A stretch of 12,988 nt of DNA from Saprospiraceae bacterium (GTDB lineage Bacteria; Bacteroidota; Bacteroidia; Chitinophagales; Saprospiraceae). Positions 7,608-12,988 of the stretch are shown here, piece by piece; the first letter of the stretch is position 1; every line of letters starts with the position of its first letter. Location of the stretch: the NCBI GenBank assembly GCA_004297645.1, contig SCUG01000454.1, positions 1-12,988 of the forward strand, in the 5' to 3' direction. A program made the position numbers and the translations under genes. The notes under the pieces are model-generated. The model saw nothing but the letters and a program-made list of their open reading frames with translations. It searched no databases and was not told the DNA's origin.

Positions 7608-8864
7608 ATGGAGGCACTGCTACAGAAATACAAAGAAAAAAAGCCCGAAATCATTTTCGAGTGGAACGATGCGGAAACCGGCGCCAGAGGCTGGGTGATT
7701 ATCAATTCGCTGCGCAATGGGGCAGCGGGCGGCGGCACTCGCATGCGGCAGGGCCTCACCAAAGAAGAGGTGGTGTCTTTGGCCAAAACGATGGAAATAA
7801 AGTTCTCTGTGGCCGGGCCTGACATTGGCGGCGCAAAGTCGGGCATTGACTTCGACCCCCGTGACCCGCGTCGCAACGAGGTGCTCAGGCGCTGGTACCG
7901 GGCGGTGTTTCCCTTGCTGAAAAACTATTATGGCACCGGCGGCGACCTCAACGTTGATGAGCTAAAAGACGTCGTGCCAATTACCGAAGATCTGGGGCTT
8001 TGGCACCCGCAAGAGGGCATCGTGAACGGGCATCTCGGCACGACGACCAACGGGGAGAAAGTGCGGATTTTGGGGCAGTTGCGCCACGGCTGCTCCAAAA
8101 TTGTGGAGGATAGCCTTTTTGTGCCCGGCGGCCCTAAAAAATACGCCATCGCCGACATGATCACCGGGTACGGCGTAGCCGAATCGGTGCGCCATTTTTA
8201 CGATATTTTTAAAAATAGCAACCTGCAAGGAAAAACGGCCATCGTCCAGGGCTGGGGCAATGTGGCCTCGGCGGCAGCCGGCTACCTATCGCTTTGGGGC
8301 GCCAAAATCATCGGCATTATAGACCGGGAAGGCGGCATCATCAGGCCCGAAGGCCTCAGCCTTGATGAAGTAAAACACCTTTTTTTTACAAAAAATGGCA
8401 ACAAGCTGAACGCAGAAAGCATGCTGTCTTTTGAAGAAACCAATGAGAGAATCTGGCAATTAGGCGCCGATATTTTTCTGCCAGGAGCAGCCTCCAAACT
8501 CGTCACACGCCAGCAGGTGGACCAGCTCATTGATGGTGGCATCGAGGTCATTTCCTGCGGTGCCAATGTGCCGTTTGTGGATGACGGCATCTTCTTCGGC
8601 CCCACCGCCAAATACGCCGACCAGCATCTCAGCCTCATCCCTGATTTTATTGCCAACTGCGGCATGGCACGGGTGTTTGCCTACCTGATGCAGCCCCATG
8701 CTGAAATGACCGGCCAGGCGATTTTCTCCGACGTATCCAATACCATCCGCACCGCACTTCAGGAGGTGTATCGCAACAGCTCCTCCGACAGGCTAATTTC
8801 CTCGACCGCCCTGAAAACGGCTTTGTACAAGCTAATGAACATGGAACCAGCCCAGGCCGGGTAA
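7608..8864 (+). CDS. Glu/Leu/Phe/Val family amino-acid dehydrogenase
   Basis: A 418-residue NAD(P)-dependent oxidative deaminase family enzyme that interconverts an amino acid and its 2-oxo acid plus ammonia in the cytoplasm. The N-terminal dimerisation/catalytic domain (about 1-165) carries GGGTRMRQGLTKEEV, the catalytic-lysine motif GGAKSGI (K77) with a second lysine at K65, and the conserved aspartate in GTGGDLNVDE (D113). The C-terminal Rossmann domain (about 185-380) has VQGWGNVASAAAGYL for nucleotide binding, then LPGAASKLVT, SCGANVPF and DFIANCGMA. The substrate cannot be read from the sequence; glutamate is a reasonable guess. Start: the ATG at 7608 (MEALLQKYKEKKPE) is preferred over a TTG 30 bp upstream, which overlaps the promoter. 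Length is normal and no key residue is missing. It shares its upstream region with the divergent arginase-like gene. Confidence 0.92.
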   Translation: MEALLQKYKEKKPEIIFEWNDAETGARGWVIINSLRNGAAGGGTRMRQGLTKEEVVSLAKTMEIKFSVAGPDIGGAKSGIDFDPRDPRRNEVLRRWYRAVFPLLKNYYGTGGDLNVDELKDVVPITEDLGLWHPQEGIVNGHLGTTTNGEKVRILGQLRHGCSKIVEDSLFVPGGPKKYAIADMITGYGVAESVRHFYDIFKNSNLQGKTAIVQGWGNVASAAAGYLSLWGAKIIGIIDREGGIIRPEGLSLDEVKHLFFTKNGNKLNAESMLSFEETNERIWQLGADIFLPGAASKLVTRQQVDQLIDGGIEVISCGANVPFVDDGIFFGPTAKYADQHLSLIPDFIANCGMARVFAYLMQPHAEMTGQAIFSDVSNTIRTALQEVYRNSSSDRLISSTALKTALYKLMNMEPAQAG

Positions 8865-8900
8865 TCCTGGTAACTTTCTAATGAGTTTTTCCGTAATAGG

Positions 8901-8937
8901 CAGAGCACCCGAAAAACGCTCTTGCCGGCTCTGTTTT
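8901..8937 (+). terminator. Possible weak terminator after the dehydrogenase gene
   Basis: A CAGAGC/GCTCTG stem of 6 bp (with two outer G-T pairs possible) and a 21-nt loop is followed by TTTT. A competing stem AGAGC/GCTCT (8902-8906 with 8918-8922) can form instead. The long loop makes this a weak candidate. Confidence 0.35.
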
Positions 8938-9046
8938 AGTCAGCCATTTACAAAAAGGGATCACCAGAAATTTCTTAATCTGGAATTGGTAAAATTCGAA
9001 AAATTAAGCAGCCCCCTGTTTTCCCCGGCCCCGGCAAGTTGCTGTA

Positions 9047-9077
9047 TTTGCGCTATTTCACCTTTTGTTTAGCTTTG
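9047..9077 (+). promoter_or_regulatory. Consensus Bacteroidota promoter for the OmpA-family gene
   Basis: TTTG at 9047-9050, a 19-bp spacer, and TAGCTTTG at 9070-9077 match the phylum's -33/-7 consensus (TTTG, TAnnTTTG) exactly. Transcription should start near 9084, giving a leader of about 55 nt before the ATG at 9139. This is the strongest promoter seen in the window. Confidence 0.75.
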
Positions 9078-9138
9078 TAAAAGCTGCGAAGGAGAACACG
9101 AAGGAAAGGGAACCGATAACTACTTTAAAACCGGCCTT

Positions 9139-10602
9139 ATGGCAAACATAAACCTGCCTTTGTTACTCGTCTGTTTTTGGAGCCTCACTCAAATGCACTC
9201 CATCGCTCAAAATGGAGCGCCCCTTCCTCCACCTGCCCCGGCATACAGTGCTACCCCCGCCCATATGTGGGAGTTAGGTTTGCACAGTGGGGCAGCAATA
9301 GGTTTCACCGATATTGATGCCGTGCCTAACTGGGGGGCGGGGTTCCATCTCCGGCGGGCACTCGACTATGTGTTTTCCATCCGGGGAGAAGCACTTTACA
9401 GCGTGCTGAAAAATGAAGACCAGCAGGATGGCGCCACCCAGACCAGATTTCAATCTGGTTCCCTGCAAATGCTCATCTCTTTCAACAACCTGCGCTGGAC
9501 CAGCAGCCGCACCCGCATGGCCAACTTCTACGGTTTCGCCGGAGGCGGTATCAGCCATTTCAAAGTAAAAGTGGTGAACAAAATAAGCCCCCAATTAGCA
9601 CCAGTGGATGCCGTGCAAACCCATGCAGACTTAGGCGTTGGCATCGCCTTTCGCCTCTCCGGGCGCTTCAATATTGGCTTTGAAACAAAGACCTCCATGT
9701 TGTTTGGTAAAAATGCCGACCGCCTCGATGGCATTGACCGCCAAGACAACGACATTTTCAATTACTCCAGCATCAGGCTGAATTTTAACATCGGCAATAA
9801 GGATAAGCTCTCTGAACCTTTGTATTGGGTGAACCCCATGGATGTCATCCTGAACGATGTATCGGAACTCAAAAAACGCAAAGAAGTTGCCATGACGGAT
9901 ACAGATGGCGACGGCGTCATTGACTTCCTCGACCAGGATAGCAATACCCCTCCGAATGTCGCTGTGGATACGCGCGGAATTTCCCTCGACAGCGATACCG
10001 ATGGAGTGCCGGATTACTTAGACGATGAACCCTTCGTGAACCCTGAAAAAGTTGCGATGCAAAAGGGACTCCTCCCCACCTACAACACAGGCGGCGAGAT
10101 ACGTAAAATCGTCAGAGAGGAAATGGGAAACTATGCCGGTGCAGACGCGGGTGCAAACGCGGGTGCAAACACAGGTGCAAACATAGACAGCGGCAACTTA
10201 GCCAATTGGTTCTTGCCCATGATTCATTTCAACATAGACAGCGACCAACTCCGGTATGCCGACTATGGTAATTTGGCGAGCATCGCCACGGTAATGAAAG
10301 ACAACCCCGGCCTGCGAATCGTGGTAACGGGCTTTACCGACAAAACGGCCTCCGATGCCTACAACCTCGATCTGTCGTTCAAAAGAGCCAAAGCCGCCAT
10401 CTCCCACTTAGTGAACGTGCATGGTATTCCGCGCAGCCGCCTGATATTGAAATACAACGGCGAAGATGCACCACTCGTGCCCATCAACGGCTCCACCATC
10501 ATGAACCGCCGGGTGGAGTTTCGGGTTGCCGGCAGCGATGAGGTGGACTTGGAAAATCCAGTGCCCGGGAAGGGGAAAAAAGAAAAGGAAAAAGGGTATT
10601 GA
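9139..10602 (+). CDS. OmpA-family outer-membrane protein with thrombospondin type 3 segment
   Basis: A 487-residue envelope protein. A signal peptide covers about residues 1-24 (LPLLLVCFWS core, SIAQN end). A Pro/Ala-rich linker follows, then a beta-barrel-like region (about 43-225) with alternating patterns and a Gly-rich FYGFAGGGISHFKVK hairpin. A calcium-binding-type thrombospondin type 3 stretch lies at about 253-300 (DTDGDGVIDFLDQDS and DSDTDGVPDYLDDEPF). A short Ala-Gly-Ala-Asn repeat linker precedes an OmpA peptidoglycan-binding domain (about 356-467) with IHFNIDSDQL, VTGFTDKTASDAYNLDLSFKRA and GIPRSRL. It probably anchors the outer membrane to peptidoglycan. The lysine-rich end (KGKKEKEKGY) is a low-complexity tail. 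The gene is monocistronic: a consensus promoter precedes it and a strong hairpin terminator follows. Confidence 0.92.
   Translation: MANINLPLLLVCFWSLTQMHSIAQNGAPLPPPAPAYSATPAHMWELGLHSGAAIGFTDIDAVPNWGAGFHLRRALDYVFSIRGEALYSVLKNEDQQDGATQTRFQSGSLQMLISFNNLRWTSSRTRMANFYGFAGGGISHFKVKVVNKISPQLAPVDAVQTHADLGVGIAFRLSGRFNIGFETKTSMLFGKNADRLDGIDRQDNDIFNYSSIRLNFNIGNKDKLSEPLYWVNPMDVILNDVSELKKRKEVAMTDTDGDGVIDFLDQDSNTPPNVAVDTRGISLDSDTDGVPDYLDDEPFVNPEKVAMQKGLLPTYNTGGEIRKIVREEMGNYAGADAGANAGANTGANIDSGNLANWFLPMIHFNIDSDQLRYADYGNLASIATVMKDNPGLRIVVTGFTDKTASDAYNLDLSFKRAKAAISHLVNVHGIPRSRLILKYNGEDAPLVPINGSTIMNRRVEFRVAGSDEVDLENPVPGKGKKEKEKGY
10135..10182 (+). repeat. Four 12-bp tandem repeats in the OmpA-family gene
   Basis: Four units of 12 bp (core GGTGCAAAC, the first unit reading GGTGCAGAC) encode AGAD-AGAN-AGAN-TGAN in the linker before the OmpA domain. 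Two units are identical. Unit gain or loss would keep the frame and change linker length only. Confidence 0.85.
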
Positions 10603-10622
10603 GCAAGATGAAAAGCATTGCC

Positions 10623-10664
10623 AACAGGCGTTAGGGGGTATGCTCCCCTAACGCCTGTTTTTTT
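10623..10664 (+). terminator. Strong Rho-independent terminator of the OmpA-family gene
   Basis: A perfect 15-bp stem (10623-10637 with 10645-10659; core ACAGGCGTTAGGGG) with a 7-nt loop runs into a long T tract (10658-10666). The T tract overlaps the stop codon of the convergent CoA-binding gene. Confidence 0.93.
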
Positions 10665-11024
10665 TTAAAACTGCCCCGTCTTGATCATCACGAGTGTGCA
10701 ACCCTCTACCACCTCCACGCCCTCCAATTTGGCGCGCCACATGAATGCAGGGTTCTCCGTGCCGGGGTTGAAAATCATCCGCCGTGGTTTCAGGTCCAAT
10801 AAATAATCGTAGAATTCCTCCTGCCGGAAGGGATTGATGTACAGCGTCACCGTGTGGATGCCTTCCAGTTCCGGCTTGCCCGTCAGGATGGGGATGCCCG
10901 CTATCTCGCCGTTGTGCACGCCGAGCGGCAGGACTTCATGGCCATGTTCTTTTAGCCGCTGCACGGCCATGTAAGCATAGCGGGCCGGGTTGGGGGATGC
11001 GCCTACGACGAGTGTTTTTTTCAT
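10665..11024 (-). CDS. CoA-binding Rossmann-fold protein
   Basis: A small single-domain protein of the CoA_binding_2 type (119 residues from the preferred start). The N-terminus KKTLVVGASPNPARYAYMAV gives the first beta strand and the glycine-rich loop with conserved Ser-Pro-x-Pro-x-Arg-Tyr. Further family marks are VLPLGVHNGEIAGIP, LYINPFRQEEFYDYLLDLKPRRMIFNPGTEN and a final VEVVEGCTLVMI. Members bind CoA or a related nucleotide; no catalytic function is known for this stand-alone form. The ATG at 11022-11024 is preferred because family members start MKKTLV; an in-frame ATG at 11034-11036 would add MSTK. The gene is downstream of the E2 remnant and its terminator, and convergent to the OmpA-family gene. 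Confidence 0.85.
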   Translation of the reverse strand: MKKTLVVGASPNPARYAYMAVQRLKEHGHEVLPLGVHNGEIAGIPILTGKPELEGIHTVTLYINPFRQEEFYDYLLDLKPRRMIFNPGTENPAFMWRAKLEGVEVVEGCTLVMIKTGQF

Positions 11025-11037
11025 TTTTGTTGACATA

Positions 11038-11077
11038 AAAAGCCGGAAAGCATCCCATTCAACGCTTCCCGGCTTTT
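11038..11077 (-). terminator. Rho-independent terminator downstream of the E2 remnant
   Basis: AAAAGCCGG (11038-11046) pairs with CCGGCTTTT (11069-11077). The stem continues after one mismatch with AAGC/GCTT around a 12-nt loop. On the minus strand it is followed by a run of T directly before the CoA-binding gene, as expected for a terminator of the E2 gene that once lay upstream. Confidence 0.75.
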
Positions 11078-11095
11078 AGGGTTCAGGCCCCGGAG

Positions 11096-11251
11096 CTATA
11101 CCAACAACCTGATTGGTTCCTCCAAAATCGCCTTTAAAGTTTGGAGGAACTGGGCGCCGGTGGCGCCGTCCACTACCCGGTGGTCGCAGGAGAGCGTCAC
11201 CTTCATCATGTTGCCCACGACGATTGCTCCGTCTTTCACGATGGCTTCTGG
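11096..11251 (-). pseudogene. Truncated 2-oxoacid dehydrogenase E2 (dihydrolipoamide acyltransferase), last 51 codons only
   Basis: Reading the minus strand from 11251 to the TAG at 11096-11098 gives 51 residues: PEAIVKDGAIVVGNMMKVTL, then SCDHRVVDGATGAQFLQTLK, then AILEEPIRLLV. This is the C-terminus of an E2 acyltransferase, including the catalytic DHRVVDG (His and Asp of HxxxDG). Complete E2 proteins have 400-550 residues with lipoyl and subunit-binding domains; none of that is present. Immediately upstream of 11251 the similarity stops, and the frame meets a TAG at 11273-11275 that is also the stop of the next gene. No start codon remains. The gene is therefore broken by insertion, deletion or rearrangement at 11251/11252, or by an assembly join. 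The missing part may lie outside the window. Confidence 0.87.
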
Positions 11252-11272
11252 ATGATCAAGTAAAGAAAGAAG

Positions 11273-11548
11273 CTATGTGAAAGATGAGGATAGCTGATGA
11301 AAGGGCAAAACGACCGCCGCTTCTTTATCAAATGGCTTTGATAAAAATGAATGACTAATAAGGGAGGTGTAATACTTCCTGCCAATTGTGTCGAGAGGAG
11401 GAATAGTGTATTCTTGTTTTTTGAGAAACCCCAGGCGGTTTAGTTCCTGGATGTATTCAATGTATTTCGTGTACTTAGGATCCCTCTTCAATTTATCGCC
11501 CTCTTTTTCAAGTACCTGCTGCAACTCAAGCATTACTGGATTAGTCAT
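11273..11548 (-). CDS. 91-residue protein of unknown function next to the SDH protease
   Basis: I do not recognise the family. The product is soluble, charged and probably helical in its first half (MLELQQVLEKEGDKLKRDP, then YIEYIQELNRLGFLKK), followed by YTIPPLDTIGRKYYTSL. There is no signal peptide or membrane helix. It starts 19 bp after the protease stop codon on the same strand, so the two are probably co-transcribed and could act together. The composition is visibly AT-richer than genes to the left. Its stop codon sits 21 bp from the broken edge of the E2 remnant. The C-terminal part might itself be altered by that junction. Confidence 0.7.
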   Translation of the reverse strand: MTNPVMLELQQVLEKEGDKLKRDPKYTKYIEYIQELNRLGFLKKQEYTIPPLDTIGRKYYTSLISHSFLSKPFDKEAAVVLPFHQLSSSFT

Positions 11549-11567
11549 GATTGAAAAGAATTTAGGG

Positions 11568-12437
11568 TTAGAAATATCTTCTGGAATGAAGAAAAGGGTT
11601 TAGCCCTGATCTGGTGATATATTCGCAAATGAGGTCGTTGTAACTCCTAATCAAGGTGCGAAGTTCGCCATCTTGGGAGCAATCTTCAATTTTTAATTTC
11701 AATAAACTTCTCAAAGTGTTTATCCCAATGAACCTCCCGTGAGAGTGCCAATACTTGTTGTCACCAAGAAGCCTTGCAATGTCTTCTGCCCTTTGCTGCT
11801 TTTCTTGATCACTGACTGGGGTTCCTGGATTTGTGGAGTTATGGTCTGTCCATGTCTTAAACTTGTACTTGACAAGCCACTCTTTCAGTAATGAAACCGT
11901 TAGTTCACGGGCTTGTTCAAAACTGCGTAGCATAGCCAAATCTTGAGATTGAAGGATGGCAAACTCTGCATTTGTCAACTCATTGTTTCTGGCTTTTTCA
12001 AGCAGCTCGTTGACTTTATCCAAATATCCCAATGCTGGCACGTAGCCTTTGCCGCTGTCCACTTGTGGGTCAATGGGGCCCAACGATGAGGTGTAGTCCA
12101 TGTAAATCTTGTCTCCTGACATGCACCAGATGGTTCCCGCTGACATGGCATAATCAGGCACAATGAAGTAAACCTCATCAGGATAATGATAGCGGGTAAT
12201 CTCAACCATTTTTTCGACGGTTTCCACGCTTCCTCCATTTGTGTTCAGTATGATGGCAAGCCTCGTTCTTTTTTTGTCGCCATCACTCTTCAAGTCTTCG
12301 ATGAAGTCTCGGAATGGTTTTATGAAGGCTGGGTGGATAACACCATAATACAGAACTACGTCTGCTACGAATTTTTCTTCAAGTTGAAGTAATTTGTCTT
12401 TTAAAACGTCGGAAATGGTTTTGTCAAAAATTTGCAT
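11568..12437 (-). CDS. SDH-family Clp-fold serine protease
   Basis: A 289-residue cytoplasmic protein of the ClpP/crotonase fold, SDH (serine dehydrogenase-like) proteinase family related to SppA. After a helical N-terminus it shows LAIILNTNGGSVETVEKMVE (oxyanion-hole glycines, about 60-79). The nucleophile motif DYAMSAGTIWCMSGDKIYMD follows, with S99 the probable catalytic serine, and then SSLGPIDPQV (D123). A helical insert follows, and the C-terminal KYWHSHGRFIGINTL (H231/H233) resembles the HGR-I motif of the family. No signal peptide or membrane anchor is seen, so SppA-like cleavage of signal peptides is unlikely. Substrate is unknown. The ATG at 12435-12437 lies only 17 bp from a MITE-like element, so the natural promoter may have been displaced. 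The gene is followed by the 91-residue partner. Composition is AT-richer than genes to the left, consistent with horizontal acquisition. Confidence 0.87.
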   Translation of the reverse strand: MQIFDKTISDVLKDKLLQLEEKFVADVVLYYGVIHPAFIKPFRDFIEDLKSDGDKKRTRLAIILNTNGGSVETVEKMVEITRYHYPDEVYFIVPDYAMSAGTIWCMSGDKIYMDYTSSLGPIDPQVDSGKGYVPALGYLDKVNELLEKARNNELTNAEFAILQSQDLAMLRSFEQARELTVSLLKEWLVKYKFKTWTDHNSTNPGTPVSDQEKQQRAEDIARLLGDNKYWHSHGRFIGINTLRSLLKLKIEDCSQDGELRTLIRSYNDLICEYITRSGLNPFLHSRRYF

Positions 12438-12454
12438 GGAGGATAGTTTTCTTA

Positions 12455-12640
12455 GAGGCTGTTTTAAAACCTGTTCCGTAGGAATAGCAACTTTGTAGCT
12501 GTTGATTCGGAATGGCGGTGGCGTTCCGTAGGAACGTTATCTATGCTGGTTTTGAGATGGCGTTCCGATGGAACACTGACCCTTATTCTCAGGCATTACT
12601 ACAAAGAGGACCTTCCGATGGAAGGTTTTAAAACAGCTTC
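12455..12640. mobile_element. 186-bp MITE-like quasi-palindromic element with TTA target duplication
   Basis: Terminal inverted repeats of 18 bp (left GAGGCTGTTTTAAAACCT, 12455-12472; right AGGTTTTAAAACAGCTTC, 12623-12640) differ at one position. Both ends are flanked outside by TTA (12452-12454 and 12641-12643), a 3-bp target duplication of the TNA type known for some IS5-family groups. Inside are four 13-bp near-palindromes: GTTCCGTAGGAAT (12473), GTTCCGTAGGAAC (12523), GTTCCGATGGAAC (12562) and CTTCCGATGGAAG (12612), spaced 50, 39 and 50 bp. CTTTGTAG at 12491-12498 is mirrored by CTACAAAG at 12599-12606 at symmetric positions. No reading frame for a transposase is present, so movement would need a transposase supplied from elsewhere. 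Confidence 0.75.
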
Positions 12641-12868
12641 TTAGCTCGACTTTAGCCAAAACGCACAATCTCTTTGTCAGTAGATTTAAAGGTTGTCATT
12701 TGGCGGGTTTATACTTTTGAACGCCAGGTTTTGTCCATTTGACATTTGCTATTAAACTTTAGCCATCCGGGTAATCGGGATGCAGCCAGAATCAAATAGG
12801 CTTAGTACAAATAGTGAGGGTAATGAATTTCGATGGTTAGATACTACACTAACACTTGACATTGTGTG
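12641..12868. other. 228-bp AT-rich region without a gene
   Basis: No coding region or RNA gene is recognised between the MITE-like element and the right repeat. It holds the degenerate inverted repeat fragment at 12719-12780 and, just before it, TACTTTTG at 12712-12719, a plus-strand match to the TAnnTTTG element with TTG at 12693-12695 as a poor -33 partner. No strict minus-strand promoter for the protease operon was found here. Confidence 0.5.
12719..12780 (-). repeat. Degenerate inverted partial copy of the 115-bp repeat
   Basis: Positions 12719-12738 match the reverse complement of the repeat's tail at 17 of 20 positions, including 13 consecutive bases (AGGTTTTGTCCAT). The similarity resumes at 12763-12773 (CCATCCGGGTA against CCATCCCGGGTA) after an intervening 24-28 bp bounded by CCAT on both sides. 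It may be a decayed third copy split by a small insertion. The evidence is modest. Confidence 0.4.
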
Positions 12869-12988
12869 CCCCGGCGCCGCCTCCGGCGGTACCGGGGGGA
12901 GGGGACATTGGGGGCTTCGCCCCCAAACCCCTAAGCCAGCGAAGTCAGCGCCAAATACCCGGGATGGACAAAACCTAACGCTCGACAG
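12869..12988. repeat. Right copy of the 115-bp hairpin-rich dispersed repeat
   Basis: Positions 12874-12988 match 1-115 at 112 of 115 positions in the same orientation. Here the first hairpin is seen in full: a 13-position stem (12869-12881 with 12885-12897) around loop TCC, with one G-T pair and one C-A mismatch, so the unit starts at least 5 bp further left than the left copy shows. The window ends exactly at the base where the left copy leaves the repeat. Confidence 0.92.

Noticed and set aside
8881..9072. Small plus-strand open frame of 63 codons after the dehydrogenase
   Set aside because: It spans the putative terminator and the -33 element of the OmpA promoter, and the product has no recognisable features.
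12473..12624. CRISPR array suggested by four similar 13-bp repeats at regular spacing
   Set aside because: The repeats are too short and are themselves palindromes, the spacing is symmetric about a centre, they lie within terminal inverted repeats, and no cas gene is present.
1..12988. Circular element (plasmid or phage) suggested by terminal direct repeats
   Set aside because: The two end copies differ at three positions, so they are not a simple assembly overlap. No replication, partition, capsid or integrase gene is present.

Overview
The window looks like chromosomal DNA of a Bacteroidota bacterium, most likely a Saprospiria/Lewinella-like lineage. This rests on a 1609-residue surface protein with SprB-type repeats and a type IX secretion (T9SS) sorting tail, a Bacteroidota-type 'arginase' relative, an OmpA protein with a thrombospondin type 3 segment, and promoters of the Bacteroidota form TTTG-N19-TAnnTTTG. 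The taxon is inferred from these features, not from a marker gene.

Layout. Positions 1-115 hold one copy of a hairpin-rich dispersed repeat. Positions 365-5194 (+) encode the T9SS-exported adhesin-like protein. Convergent to it is a small helical protein of unknown function (5208-5621, -). A small three-helix membrane protein (5925-6272, +) follows. Next come a divergently arranged pair: an arginase-superfamily protein without its metal ligands (6360-7460, -) and a Glu/Leu/Phe/Val dehydrogenase (7608-8864, +). They share a 147-bp promoter region with a TAnnTTTG element for each direction. An OmpA-family outer-membrane protein (9139-10602, +) has the best promoter in the window and a strong terminator. 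A CoA-binding Rossmann protein (minus strand, ending at 10665) is convergent to it.

The right end (11096-12988) is different. Only the last 51 codons of a dihydrolipoamide acyltransferase (E2) gene remain, and they end abruptly at 11251. Beyond that break lies a visibly AT-richer two-gene minus-strand module: an SDH-family Clp-fold serine protease (11568-12437) and a 91-residue partner (11273-11548). Just 17 bp upstream of the protease start is a 186-bp MITE-like quasi-palindrome with 18-bp terminal inverted repeats and a TTA target duplication. After about 230 bp without genes, the window closes with a second direct copy of the repeat from its left edge (112 of 115 positions identical). This end reads as a recombination or insertion hot spot in which a housekeeping gene was broken and a protease module sits behind repeats.

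No complete operon for a known pathway is present. The dehydrogenase and arginase-like gene may share nitrogen-related regulation. The two surface proteins (T9SS adhesin and OmpA) serve the cell envelope. The most unusual content is the broken E2 / protease module / MITE / repeat cluster.
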